Shown: positions 50,644-59,103 of the stretch, piece after piece
How positions within the stretch are numbered: position 1 is the stretch's first letter
Layout: every line of letters starts with the position of its first letter
Assembly: GCA_016704565.1 (NCBI GenBank)
Contig: JADIZV010000001.1
Location: forward strand, 186,001-250,000
Length of the DNA stretch: 64,000 bases
From: Candidatus Phosphoribacter baldrii
GTDB lineage: Bacteria; Actinomycetota; Actinomycetes; Actinomycetales; Dermatophilaceae
Reading direction: 5' to 3'
Made by a program: the position numbers and the translations under genes
Notes under the pieces: model-generated
Told to the model about the DNA's origin: nothing
Seen by the model: only the letters and a program-made list of their open reading frames with translations
Databases searched by the model: none

Positions 50644-51291
50644 GTGAGCCCACGCGAGAACGCGCCCCCCAGCCGCCGCGCCCGGATGACCGGGAAAGAG
50701 CGGCGCGAGCAGCTCGTCGACGTGGGGCGAGCGGTGTTCGCGGCCAAGGGTTTCGAGGCGGCCACGGTCGAGGAGATCGCAGCGAAGGCCGGCGTGAGCA
50801 AGCCGGTCGTCTACGAGCACTTCGGCGGGAAAGAGGGCCTGTATGCCGTCGTCGTCGACCGCGAGATGGCTGCCCTCCTGCAGGCGGTCACCTCCGCTCT
50901 GGAGACGCCCGGCCCGACTCGGGCCGTCGTCGAGTCGGCCGCGATGGCGCTGCTCGACTACGTCGAGAGCTCGACCGATGGCTTCCGGATCCTCGTGCGG
51001 GACTCGCCGGCCGGGCAGTCGACCGGCTCGTTCGCGAGCCTCATCGGCGACATCGCCACCCAGGTCGAGGCGATCCTCGCGGCCGAGTTCTCCAGGCGCA
51101 AACTCGACCCCAAAGCAGCACCGATCTACGCGCAGATGCTCGTCGGGATGGTCGCGCTGACCGGGCAATGGTGGTTGGAGCACCGCCGGTTCAAGAAGGC
51201 GGACGTGGCCGCCCATCTGGTCAACCTAGCCTGGAACGGACTCATCGCGTTGGAGAACAAACCGACCCTGCGGACGGCGTCGGGACGCTGA
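50644..51291 (+). CDS. TetR family transcriptional regulator
   Basis: A 215-residue repressor-type protein. N-terminal HTH: RREQLVDVGRAVFAAKGFEAATVEEIAAKAGVSKPVVYEHFGGKEGLYAVVVDRE (residues 21-76), with the recognition helix SKPVVYEHF. The C-terminal ligand domain includes LVRDSPAGQSTGSFASLIGDI and GQWWLEHRRFKKADVAAHLVNLAWNG. This subgroup in actinobacteria often acts on fatty-acid or lipid genes, but no target is visible. GTG 50644 is preceded by CACAAT 6 nt upstream, a possible -10 of a leaderless transcript. Ends 3 bp from the convergent sigma-factor gene. Confidence 0.9.
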   Translation: MSPRENAPPSRRARMTGKERREQLVDVGRAVFAAKGFEAATVEEIAAKAGVSKPVVYEHFGGKEGLYAVVVDREMAALLQAVTSALETPGPTRAVVESAAMALLDYVESSTDGFRILVRDSPAGQSTGSFASLIGDIATQVEAILAAEFSRRKLDPKAAPIYAQMLVGMVALTGQWWLEHRRFKKADVAAHLVNLAWNGLIALENKPTLRTASGR

Positions 51292-51294
51292 CGC

Positions 51295-53256
51295 TCAGCC
51301 GACCAACCGGGCCGACTCGGTGACGACCACGGCGCCCGACGGGCTCACGGTGACGATGACCGTCGATACCTTCGGGTCCGTCGTACTCGGCAGGTCGGTG
51401 ACCGGAGCTGTCTGAGCGACCGACGCGGTGACCGGGACGGTGGCCGTCACCGGGCCCGAGGAGGACCAGGAGGACGAGGAAGCGGACGTCGTCGACGTCG
51501 AGGGCGTGGGGGATGGGTCGACTACCGGCCTGGTGATCGCCACGTCGGCCGTGGTGACGGTGCCGTCCGGCGCGGTGAGCTCGATCATGACGGCACCAGT
51601 CGCGTCAGGCGCGGCGAGGCCCGCCGGAAGAGGGTCCTTGCCGTGCTTCACCTCAGTAGCCAGCAACGAGAACGTGGCCGGACCGGATCCGGTGCAGGTG
51701 CTCCGTGGACCGACCACCTCACAGACCCACGGTGTCGGTCCACTGTCCGGAACGACCGGAGTCGCCGTGAGGTCGATCTGGCCGGCCGGAACGGCCTTGA
51801 TGACCAGACTCGACGTCCCCTCCATCGGCACCGCGATGTGCACGTCGAAGGCTTGACCGAAGACCGCGGCGAGCGGCGTGACCAACGGCTCCACGGGCGG
51901 AGACGTCGTCGACGACGACGAGCTGGTCGTCGAACTGGTCGTCGAACTGGTCGGCGAGCTGGACGACGAGCTGGACGACGAGCTGGACGAGGACGTTGAC
52001 GTCGATGTTGGCGAGGTGGTCGAGGACTTCGAGGTTTTCGTCGTGGTCTGCGAGGTCGTCGGGGCCCTGGTCGAGGAGGACGGCGCAGGGACGGTGGTTT
52101 GCGACGGCGCGGAGGTCGGCACGGGCACGGAGGTCTGCGACGGAGCGGCCGTGGGCGAGGTCTCCGAGGTCTCCGAGGTCGAAGCGGGTGCAGCAACGGC
52201 GTCGAGCGAACCCCCAGAAGCGCCACCCGAGCCCGACCCGCTGGCCGCGGCGGCACCACCGCCTCCTGCCCCACCGGCGCCGAGACCGGCGGCCGCGGCA
52301 TACCCGGTCGCCAGGACGGCCGCCACACCGAGAGCGGCGATCTTGGTGCCGACGTTCATGACCAGGGCGGCAGCGGCAGCGGCCTTGCCTTCTTCGCGCG
52401 GCCCACCACCGGTCGCGCCCGTGGCGCCGGCCGCACCCGCGGCACCCACCCAGGCGCCCATGACTGACGTCCCGGCCAGGAAGATGAGCGGAACCATGAC
52501 GGCGGGAAGGGCCCGGTTGACCTCGGCCATCTCGTAGGCCAGGCCCTGGGCGTGCCGGCACGAGCGCAAATGCTCCTCGACGCGAGCCCGCTGTCGGACC
52601 GGGAGCTTGCCGCGGACGAACCGACCCATCTGGGCCAGCACCCACCGGCACTCCTCGTCCTGAGCCCGGCCGATGGCGCGGTCGGCGTGGGCATCGAGGT
52701 ACTTCGCCCGCAGGCTGTCCCGGGCGCGCAGCGCGATGACACTGACCCCGTTGGCCGTCAGCCCCATGGCGGCGGCAACGGCGGCGGGCGTCGTGCCCTC
52801 GACCGCGGTCCGCCAGAGCACCTGTTGGTCGCGCTCGGCCAGACGCGCGAAGGCCGTACGGACCAGCGCGTGGTCGACGCCCGGGCTCGGGTCGTATGCC
52901 GCCGTGGCCGGCGACGCGGCCTCCAGGCCGATGTCCTCGGTCGGGACGACCCGCAACTCGCCGCGCGCGTAGTCGACGGCGATGGTGCGCACCGCGGACA
53001 GGAAGTAGGAGCGGAAGTTGGTCAGCGGACCCTTGCCGGCCCGGATCAGGTCATAGACCCGAAGGCTCGCCTCGGCGACGACGTCCTCGGCGGAGGTGCG
53101 TCCTCGGTGGCGGTGGGCCACGGCATACGCCGCGGGCAGGTGCCGACGCCACAGCTCGGCGTAGGCCTCGGCGTCTCCGCCACGAACCATCCCCAGGAGG
53201 GTGACGTCGTCAGCCTCCGACCATTCCTGCCCCCAGAGCAGCGCAGGTGCCGACAT
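51295..53256 (-). CDS. ECF-type sigma factor fused to a membrane and extracytoplasmic part
   Basis: A 653-residue single chain. Residues 23-100: sigma region 2 (AYAELWRRHLPAAYAVAHRHRGRTSAEDVVAEASLRVYDL). About 130-190: region 4 (LAERDQQVLWRTAVEGTTPAAVAAAMGLTANGVSVIALRARDSLR). About 205-250: zinc-finger-like anti-sigma remnant (EECRWVLAQMGRFVRGKL ... HLRSCRHAQG, with the last Cys of HxxxCxxC absent). Two helices at about 254-276 and 302-326, a long Ser/Thr/Pro stalk, and a ~110-residue C-terminal domain. Sigma, membrane and sensor on one molecule implies control by proteolysis or a tethered sigma. Start by ATG 53256. Confidence 0.85.
   Translation of the reverse strand: MSAPALLWGQEWSEADDVTLLGMVRGGDAEAYAELWRRHLPAAYAVAHRHRGRTSAEDVVAEASLRVYDLIRAGKGPLTNFRSYFLSAVRTIAVDYARGELRVVPTEDIGLEAASPATAAYDPSPGVDHALVRTAFARLAERDQQVLWRTAVEGTTPAAVAAAMGLTANGVSVIALRARDSLRAKYLDAHADRAIGRAQDEECRWVLAQMGRFVRGKLPVRQRARVEEHLRSCRHAQGLAYEMAEVNRALPAVMVPLIFLAGTSVMGAWVGAAGAAGATGATGGGPREEGKAAAAAALVMNVGTKIAALGVAAVLATGYAAAAGLGAGGAGGGGAAAASGSGSGGASGGSLDAVAAPASTSETSETSPTAAPSQTSVPVPTSAPSQTTVPAPSSSTRAPTTSQTTTKTSKSSTTSPTSTSTSSSSSSSSSSSSSPTSSTTSSTTSSSSSTTSPPVEPLVTPLAAVFGQAFDVHIAVPMEGTSSLVIKAVPAGQIDLTATPVVPDSGPTPWVCEVVGPRSTCTGSGPATFSLLATEVKHGKDPLPAGLAAPDATGAVMIELTAPDGTVTTADVAITRPVVDPSPTPSTSTTSASSSSWSSSGPVTATVPVTASVAQTAPVTDLPSTTDPKVSTVIVTVSPSGAVVVTESARLVG
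51907..52012. repeat. Repetitive Ser/Thr coding stretch in the sigma-fusion gene
   Basis: Repeats of GAC/GTC-rich units (such as GACGACGAGCTG and GTCGTCGAACTG) that code for the Ser/Thr stalk on the minus strand. The plus strand reads as an acidic shadow frame. Confidence 0.8.
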
Positions 53257-53357
53257 GACGAACCCCTCCCTTCCCGTGTGAGACCTCTACCTCTGACAGA
53301 CGCACGTCCATTGTGCCTATGACGCTCGGGGTGAGGAAAGTTTGCAGTTTCTCGAAA

Positions 53358-53370
53358 TCAAGACTCTTGA
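53358..53370. promoter_or_regulatory. Candidate operator for MarR
   Basis: TCAAGA-C-TCTTGA is a perfect 6-bp inverted repeat with a one-base centre, 21 nt before the marR GTG. TACATT at 53380-53385 could be the -10 of a near-leaderless transcript; the operator would then lie in the promoter spacer. MarR regulators commonly autorepress through such sites. Confidence 0.5.
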
Positions 53371-53391
53371 CGCCATCGATACATTGGAACC

Positions 53392-53925
53392 GTGGGTGAG
53401 GCGAGCATGCGGCATGGTGGCGACGCCGGTAGCAGCCAGCCCGACGACGTCGACCGGATCGTCTCGGCGTGGCGCCGGGAGCTGCCGCACCTCGATGTCG
53501 AGCCGTTGCTGGTCCTGTCCCGGATCACCCGCCTGGCCCGTCGGCTGGACCTGGCCCGCGGTGCGGCGTTCGCCGCTCACCAACTCGAAGGATGGGAGTT
53601 CGACGTCCTGTCGGCGCTGCGTCGAGCCGGTCGCCCCTATCAGCTCTCGCCCGGGCAGCTGGTCACCGAAACCCTGGTCACCTCGGGAACGATGACCAAC
53701 CGGGTCGACCGCCTCGAACAGCGTGGCCTGGTCCGACGCAGCCCCGACCCCGGCGATCGGCGCGGCGTCAAGGTCCGACTGACCCGGGCCGGCCGCGAGA
53801 CGGTCGACGCCGCCCTGTCGGATCTGCTCGATCACGAGCGAGAGCTGCTCGGCGAGTTGACCCCCCAAGAGCGGGCCGACCTCGCCGGGATGCTCCGCAG
53901 GCTCAACGCGCCCTTGGAGCCCTGA
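53392..53925 (+). CDS. MarR family transcriptional regulator
   Basis: A 177-residue winged-helix regulator. The DNA-binding segment QLVTETLVTSGTMTNRVDRLEQRGLVRRSPDPGDRRGVKVRLTRAGRE (recognition helix SGTMTNRVDRLE, wing DPGDRRGVKV) is diagnostic. The N-terminal 35 residues are extra. GTG 53392. Upstream is a palindrome likely to be its operator. Convergent to the ABC-F gene. The target beyond itself is unknown: the divergent gene is the sigma fusion, so it might control that as well (135 bp shared region). Confidence 0.93.
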   Translation: MGEASMRHGGDAGSSQPDDVDRIVSAWRRELPHLDVEPLLVLSRITRLARRLDLARGAAFAAHQLEGWEFDVLSALRRAGRPYQLSPGQLVTETLVTSGTMTNRVDRLEQRGLVRRSPDPGDRRGVKVRLTRAGRETVDAALSDLLDHERELLGELTPQERADLAGMLRRLNAPLEP

Positions 53926-53981
53926 GCCTGAAAACGAGCAGACGAGGACCAGACGACGACGAGCCGGGGATCAGCCGGCGA

Positions 53982-55802
53982 TCAGCCGACGATCTCGGCA
54001 GCGGCCAACCAGGCCAGCTCGAGGTCATCCCGCTCGTCGACGATGGCCCGCAGGTCGGCGTTGAGCCGCAACACCGCGATGTGGTCGGTCGCCTGAGCGG
54101 CCATCTCGGCGTGGATCCGGTCCTCTCGCTCGGCCAACCGGGCCAGCGCGCGCTCGACCCGGGCGAGCTCCTTGCGGGCCTCGCGCAGCTCGATCTGGCT
54201 CGGGCCGGTCACCGTCCCCGCTCCCGAAGGTGCGGCGCCCTCGGACGGGGGCGGCGCGGCATACCCGGTGCTCGGGGGCATGGCGGCCCGCAACTGGAGG
54301 TACTGCGCGACCCCGCCAGGCAGGTCCCGGACCCGGCCGTCGCCGAGCAGCGCGACCTGCCGGTCACAAACCCGTTCGAGCAGGTAACGGTCGTGCGAGA
54401 CGACGATCAGCGTCCCCGCCCACCCGTCCAGGACGTCCTCGAGGGACGTCAGCGTCTCGATGTCCAGGTCGTTGGTCGGCTCGTCGAGCAGCAGGACGTT
54501 GGGCTCGGCCATGAGTAGCCGCAGGATCTGCAGGCGCCGCCGCTCGCCGCCGGACAGGTCGCCAACGCGGGTCTGCTGGCGCTGGCCGGTGAAGCCCAGC
54601 CGGGTCGCCAACTGGCTCGCGGTCACCTCACGCTCACCCAGCATGATCGAGCGCCGGACCGCTTCGATCGCCTCGATGACCCGGTATGCCGCGAGCTCCT
54701 CCAGCTCGCGCACCTCCTGGGTGAGGTGGGCCAAGGACACGGTCTTGCCGACCTTGCGTTTGCCGGACGACAGCCCGACTTCGCCTGAGATCGCTTGCAG
54801 CAGAGTCGACTTGCCCGCTCCGTTGACTCCCACGATGCCGACCCGCTCCCCCGGCGCGAGTCGCCAGGTCACCCGGTCGAGCAGCGTCCGTTCCCCGAAA
54901 CGGACGGTCGCGTCGATCAGGTCGATGACGTCCTTGCCCAGCCTGCGGGTCGCGAACCGGACGAGTTCGACCCCGTCGCGCGGCGGCGGCTCGTTCTCGA
55001 TGAGCGCGTTGGCCGCGTCGATCCGGAACTTCGGTTTGCTCGTGCGGGCCGGGGCACCCCGACGCAGCCAGGCGAGCTCCTTGCGAAGCAGGTTGTCCCG
55101 CCGTTCGGCCGTTACCGCCGCCACCCGGGCGCGTTCGGCCTTGGCCAGCACGTATGCCGCGTAGCCCCCGTCGTAGCTGTGGACCGACCCGCTGTCCACC
55201 TCCCAGGTGAGGGTGGCCATGGCGTCGAGGAACCATCGGTCGTGGGTGACGGCGACCAGGGCCGTGTCCGGCCGGGTCCGGCGGGTGGCCAGGTGGTCGG
55301 CGAGCCAGGCGACACCCTCGACGTCCAGGTGGTTGGTCGGCTCGTCGAGCAGCAGGAGGTCGGGATCGGCGACGAGCAGCGCGGCCAGGGCCAACCGACG
55401 CCGTTCGCCACCCGAGAGCGGGCCGACGAGCGCGTCCGGACCGCCGACGGCCGGCATACCGACCCCGCCGAGCAACCCGTCCAGGACCTCGCGGACCCGG
55501 GCGTCACCGGCCCACTCGTGCTCGGGCCGTTCGCCGACGAGCGCGTGCCGGACCGTCGCGGCCGGGTCGAGCTGGTCGTCCTGGGCGAGCAGGCCCACGG
55601 TGAGTCCACCGACCTGCGTCACCCGGCCCGAGTCGGGCTCCTGACGGCCGGCCAGGACGCGAAGCAACGTGGACTTGCCGCCGCCGTTGCGGCCGACGAC
55701 ACCGATCCGCTGGCCGCCGAGCACCCCGGCGGTGACTGCGTCGAGAACGTGCGCCACCCCGTGCACGACGGTGACGCGTTCGATCGAGACGAGGATCCCC
55801 AT
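53982..55802 (-). CDS. ABC-F family ATPase (Uup-like)
   Basis: A 606-residue cytosolic protein with two ABC domains: Walker A GRNGGGKST and GVNGAGKST, signatures LSGGERRRLALAALL and LSGGERRRLQILRLL, Walker B LLLLDEPTNHLD and LLLDEPTNDLD, between them the linker (P-site tRNA interaction motif region) and at the end a coiled C-terminal domain (EARKELARVERALARLAEREDRI) as in Uup. ABC-F proteins bind ribosomes and can relieve stalling or give antibiotic protection. No membrane helices, so not a transporter. The gene follows ispE by 15 bp. Confidence 0.92.
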   Translation of the reverse strand: MGILVSIERVTVVHGVAHVLDAVTAGVLGGQRIGVVGRNGGGKSTLLRVLAGRQEPDSGRVTQVGGLTVGLLAQDDQLDPAATVRHALVGERPEHEWAGDARVREVLDGLLGGVGMPAVGGPDALVGPLSGGERRRLALAALLVADPDLLLLDEPTNHLDVEGVAWLADHLATRRTRPDTALVAVTHDRWFLDAMATLTWEVDSGSVHSYDGGYAAYVLAKAERARVAAVTAERRDNLLRKELAWLRRGAPARTSKPKFRIDAANALIENEPPPRDGVELVRFATRRLGKDVIDLIDATVRFGERTLLDRVTWRLAPGERVGIVGVNGAGKSTLLQAISGEVGLSSGKRKVGKTVSLAHLTQEVRELEELAAYRVIEAIEAVRRSIMLGEREVTASQLATRLGFTGQRQQTRVGDLSGGERRRLQILRLLMAEPNVLLLDEPTNDLDIETLTSLEDVLDGWAGTLIVVSHDRYLLERVCDRQVALLGDGRVRDLPGGVAQYLQLRAAMPPSTGYAAPPPSEGAAPSGAGTVTGPSQIELREARKELARVERALARLAEREDRIHAEMAAQATDHIAVLRLNADLRAIVDERDDLELAWLAAAEIVG

Positions 55803-55817
55803 GGGTGGGTCAGCAGC

Positions 55818-56756
55818 TCAGTCGCGTGACGGTCCGGCGAGGACCTGGGCGCCGTGGACGGGCCCCTTGGCGCGGGTCACCTGGTCGACGACGCCGGACG
55901 CGGTCAGCGCGACACACAGGTCCAGGGCGTGCTCGGACGATCCGGTGAGGAAGGCGACGGTCGGCCCGCTGCCGCTGACGATCCCGCCGAGCGCCCCGAA
56001 CTCCATGCCGGCATCGAGCACCGCCCGCAAGCCGGGGCGCAGCGACAGGGCCGGCTCCTGTAGGTCGTTGATGAGGGCGTCGCCGAGGGCTTCGGGGTCA
56101 CCCGAGCGGAGCGCGGTCATCATCGCCGGCGACGGCTCCGGTTGCGGGATCCGAGAGCCGGCGGTTTGGCGGTCGAACTCGGCGAACACCGACGGCGTCG
56201 ACAGCCCCTCGGAACTGAGCGCGAACACCCAGTGGTAGGTCCCTCGGGCCAGCACCGGAGCCAGCCGCTCGCCACGTCCGGAACCGATGGCGATGCCACC
56301 GGCCAGGCAGAACGGGACGTCACTACCGAGCTCGGCCGCGAGGTAGAGCAGCTCCTCCCGGTCCATCCGCAGCCCCCACAGGTGGTCACAGGCGACGAGC
56401 ACCGCCGCCGCATCCGCCGACCCTCCGGCCATGCCGCCCGCTACGGGGATGACCTTGTCGATCCGGATCGACACGGCCGCCCGGGGAACCCGCATGTGCC
56501 TGGCCAGCAGCCGAGCGGCCCGCACCGCGAGGTTGTCGTCACCGTCGGGGACGTGGGCGGCATACGGGCCGGTGGTGGTGACCGACCAGCGGTCCGAGCG
56601 GGTGACGGTGACCTCGTCGAAGAGGCCCACGGCCATGAAGACGGTCGACAGCTCGTGGAAACCATCGGAACCCATCGGCCCGACCCGCAACTCGCAGTTG
56701 ACCTTGGCGGGCGCACGCACCGTCACCGACCGGGGGGAAGGCGTGACGGTGTTCAC
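55818..56756 (-). CDS. ispE: 4-diphosphocytidyl-2-C-methyl-D-erythritol kinase
   Basis: Phosphorylates CDP-methylerythritol in the MEP isoprenoid pathway. The 312-residue GHMP kinase has ATP motif PVAGGMAGGSADAAAVLVACD (residues 98-118), the N-terminal VRAPAKVNCELRVG with the substrate Lys-Asn, and C-terminal SGSGPTVAFLTGSS. It supplies isoprenoid lipids, including the carrier for the polysaccharide genes. Ends 15 bp before the ABC-F gene and starts 9 bp after rsmA on the same strand. Confidence 0.95.
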   Translation of the reverse strand: MNTVTPSPRSVTVRAPAKVNCELRVGPMGSDGFHELSTVFMAVGLFDEVTVTRSDRWSVTTTGPYAAHVPDGDDNLAVRAARLLARHMRVPRAAVSIRIDKVIPVAGGMAGGSADAAAVLVACDHLWGLRMDREELLYLAAELGSDVPFCLAGGIAIGSGRGERLAPVLARGTYHWVFALSSEGLSTPSVFAEFDRQTAGSRIPQPEPSPAMMTALRSGDPEALGDALINDLQEPALSLRPGLRAVLDAGMEFGALGGIVSGSGPTVAFLTGSSEHALDLCVALTASGVVDQVTRAKGPVHGAQVLAGPSRD

Positions 56757-56765
56757 GGCACCACC

Positions 56766-57632
56766 CTAGGGGGTCGTCGCGGCCCCACGAGCGGCGGCGA
56801 TGGCCGCAAACGCTGCCACCGGCAGGGCCTCGCCCCGGGCCTGGGGATCCACCCCGGCAGCCCGCAGGGCGGCCTCGGCCGCGGCCGCCCCACCGGCCCA
56901 GCCGGCCAGGGCCGCGCGTAGCGTCTTGCGGCGCTGGGCGAATGCGGCATCGACGACGGCGAAGACCTCATCGCGGGTCGCCGTCGTGTCGGGGGGCTCC
57001 CTGCGGCGCAGTTCGACCAGTCCCGAGTCGACGTTGGGGACCGGCCAGAACACGCTGCGAGGCACGGTCCCGGCAAGGCGGGCGGCGGCATACCAGGCCG
57101 CCTTGACGCTGGGCACTCCGTAGGCCTTGCTCCCCGGACCGGCCGCGAGTCGCTCGGCGACCTCCAACTGGACCATGACGAGCACCCGCTCGATGGTCGG
57201 GAAGCGCTCGAGGAACGACAGCACGACTGGGACGGACACGTTGTAGGGCAGGTTCGCCACGAGTGCGCTCGGCTGCGGGTCCGGCAGGGTGCGCACGTGC
57301 AGCGCGTCCGCGGCCACCACGGTGAGGTATGCCGCCCGCTCCGGTTGCAGGGCCGCGACCGTTCCGGGCAGGGCGGCCGCCAGGACCGGGTCGACCTCGA
57401 CGGCGCTCACCCTCGCCCCGCGTTCGAGCAGGGCGAGGGTGAGCGATCCAAGTCCAGGTCCGACCTCGACGACGCAGTCCTCCGGTCCGACCTCAGCCAG
57501 GCGCACGATGCGGCGCACCGTGTTGGCGTCGACGACGAAGTTCTGGCCCCACGACTTGGTGGGACGCAGCCCCAACGTGGCCGCCAGTTCGCGGACCTGG
57601 GCAGCGCCCAGCAGCGCCGCCCCGGCGGTCAC
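56766..57632 (-). CDS. rsmA: 16S rRNA (adenine1518-N6/1519-N6)-dimethyltransferase
   Basis: Dimethylates two adenines in helix 45 of 16S rRNA. The 288-residue protein has GQNFVVDANTVRRIVRLA, motif I VVEVGPGLGSLTLALLERGA, motif IV NLPYNVSVPVVL, and QLEVAERLAAGPGSKAYG. GTG 57632 is chosen by family length; the open frame extends far upstream into the rpf coding region. Weak ribosome site. Located between ispE and rpf in the usual actinobacterial order. Confidence 0.95.
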   Translation of the reverse strand: MTAGAALLGAAQVRELAATLGLRPTKSWGQNFVVDANTVRRIVRLAEVGPEDCVVEVGPGLGSLTLALLERGARVSAVEVDPVLAAALPGTVAALQPERAAYLTVVAADALHVRTLPDPQPSALVANLPYNVSVPVVLSFLERFPTIERVLVMVQLEVAERLAAGPGSKAYGVPSVKAAWYAAARLAGTVPRSVFWPVPNVDSGLVELRRREPPDTTATRDEVFAVVDAAFAQRRKTLRAALAGWAGGAAAAEAALRAAGVDPQARGEALPVAAFAAIAAARGAATTP

Positions 57633-57651
57633 GCTGACGTCATGTGGCTGG

Positions 57652-58773
57652 TCACGCGGCCCAGCGGCAGCCCCACGGCTGCAGGCCGCGCTGGGCATAG
57701 AGCCGGTTGGCCACGGTGATCTGCTCCTCGCGGCTGGCCAGGTCGGCCCGCTGCGCGAAGTCGGCACCACCGACGGAGAGCCACGTCGAGTAGCTGAACT
57801 GCAGCCCGCCGTAGTAGCCGTTGCCGGTGTTGATGTGCCAGTTGCCACCGGACTCACACTTGGCGATCCGGTCCCACATCGCGGCGTTGGCCAGGTTGAG
57901 ACCGGTGCCGGAGGTGTTCCCGGCAGAGACGGTCGGGACCGGCTTGGTGCCGACGAGGAGGACCTTGTCGGTGGCAGGCTTGGTGACCGTGGACGCCGTC
58001 TCGGTCTTGCCCTCGAGCTTCCCGTCGACCCAGGTCTCGGTGTAGGTGACGTTGCGCGAGCCGTTGACACCGGGGGTCTCGACCTTGGTCTGGCCCTTGC
58101 TCATCGTGGCGTCGTCCTTGCGGATCGTCTTGAAGGCGACCTTCTCGGTCGCGGTGCGGGTGCGCAGCTCAACGCGCTGCACGGCGACGGCCAGGCCCTC
58201 GGCGATGGCGGTGTCAGCAGCCGGCACAACGCGGTCGTGCTGACCCAGCGTGATGCCCAGCGCGGCCAGCAGGTCGGCAACCGTCGCCGTCGATGTGCTC
58301 TCGGCGCGGGTGGCCCCGTCGACGGTGACCGTCACCTGGTGGGGGTTGATCACGGTCAGGCTCAGGCCCTCACGGCCCAGACCGGCCGAACGGGACACCG
58401 ACAGGGTCGCCCCGGCCAGAGCCCGGATCCCCAGCTCGCTCATCGCCTGGTCGACGGTGGCGGCCGTCGTCCAGTAGTCGCTCGTCACGCCGTCGACCGT
58501 CACGGTGAGCTTGCGCCCGTAGCGCACGACGATGGCGCTCCCGTCCTCGATCGCCTGATCGGGCGCCGGCACGACGAGGTCGTGCTCGCCCACGGTCACG
58601 CCGCCCTTGGCGAGGGCGTCGGCCACGGTGGACCCGAACACGTGCATCGAGGTGAGCTGTCCGTCGACGGTGAGGTCGACGGCCTTGTCGAACTGGGCGA
58701 CACCGAAACCGGTGAGGGCGATCGCGGCGACGGCACCGACGGTGGCGGCGCGGCCGATGAGGCTGGTGATCAC
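57652..58773 (-). CDS. Resuscitation-promoting factor, RpfB type
   Basis: Secreted muralytic enzyme that helps wake dormant cells. The 373-residue protein has a signal sequence or anchor (about 8-27), three DUF348 repeats (LTVDGQLTSMHVFGSTVADALAKGGV; VTVDGVTSDYWTTAATVDQAMSELGI; VTVDGATRAESTSTATVADLLAALGI), a G5 domain (about 195-285), and the transglycosylase-like Rpf domain with catalytic Glu307 in KCESGGNWHINTGNG. Two or three Cys in the last domain pair. Preceded by a long leader with a CRP-like site and a possible c-di-AMP riboswitch. Confidence 0.95.
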   Translation of the reverse strand: MITSLIGRAATVGAVAAIALTGFGVAQFDKAVDLTVDGQLTSMHVFGSTVADALAKGGVTVGEHDLVVPAPDQAIEDGSAIVVRYGRKLTVTVDGVTSDYWTTAATVDQAMSELGIRALAGATLSVSRSAGLGREGLSLTVINPHQVTVTVDGATRAESTSTATVADLLAALGITLGQHDRVVPAADTAIAEGLAVAVQRVELRTRTATEKVAFKTIRKDDATMSKGQTKVETPGVNGSRNVTYTETWVDGKLEGKTETASTVTKPATDKVLLVGTKPVPTVSAGNTSGTGLNLANAAMWDRIAKCESGGNWHINTGNGYYGGLQFSYSTWLSVGGADFAQRADLASREEQITVANRLYAQRGLQPWGCRWAA

Positions 58774-58784
58774 AATGCTCCGAA

Positions 58785-58950
58785 CGTTGAACTTCCCGGG
58801 CGGGCACGGTGACGCCGTGGTGGGAGAAGATGGCCACGGTGAGCCGGTTTCTCCGCTCCTGCGCCCCGTCGTCGGGGGCCGGATACGGCGCCGGAGAAGG
58901 GGTTGTGCCTCCCGGCGATCGGGTCAACGGTGCCCGACCGACCCGTCGAA
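58785..58950 (-). promoter_or_regulatory. Candidate ydaO-type (c-di-AMP) riboswitch in rpf leader
   Basis: The 177-nt minus-strand leader between the putative start of transcription and the rpf GTG is structured and GC-rich. It has segments reminiscent of RF00379 (for example GGAGCGGAGAAACCGGCTC and GGGAGGCACAACCCC). In actinobacteria this riboswitch class precedes rpf genes. I could not fold it or match the full consensus, so this is a tentative call; the boundaries are approximate. Confidence 0.4.
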
Positions 58951-58960
58951 GGTCAACTTT

Positions 58961-58966
58961 TGATAA
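58961..58966 (-). promoter_or_regulatory. Possible -10 element of rpf
   Basis: The minus-strand hexamer TTATCA would place transcription start near 58953. The CRP-like site centre would then lie about 38-39 bp upstream, close to the class II position. No consensus -35 is visible, as expected when an activator is needed. Confidence 0.35.
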
Positions 58967-58984
58967 CGGCCCGTCGCTCAGCGA

Positions 58985-58998
58985 GTGATGTAGGTCAC
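58985..58998. promoter_or_regulatory. CRP/Cmr-like operator upstream of rpf
   Basis: GTGATGTAGGTCAC has the exact core GTGA-N6-TCAC of the CRP consensus (TGTGA-N6-TCACA; one flanking base deviates). Mycobacterium tuberculosis CRP (Rv3676) directly activates rpfA, so the site has a known precedent. Confidence 0.6.
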
Positions 58999-59103
58999 AT
59001 TGCTTTCGCCTCACCCGCCCCGCGCGTCACACCCGTCCCACGCTCGGCCGACCCCGCCGGTATGCCGCCCGCTCACCGGTCGCGAGGGACGGGTCGACGT
59101 CGT

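Noticed and set aside
51878..52537. Acidic Asp/Glu/Val-rich plus-strand open frame
   Set aside because: Mirror image of the Ser/Thr-coding repeats of the sigma-fusion gene.
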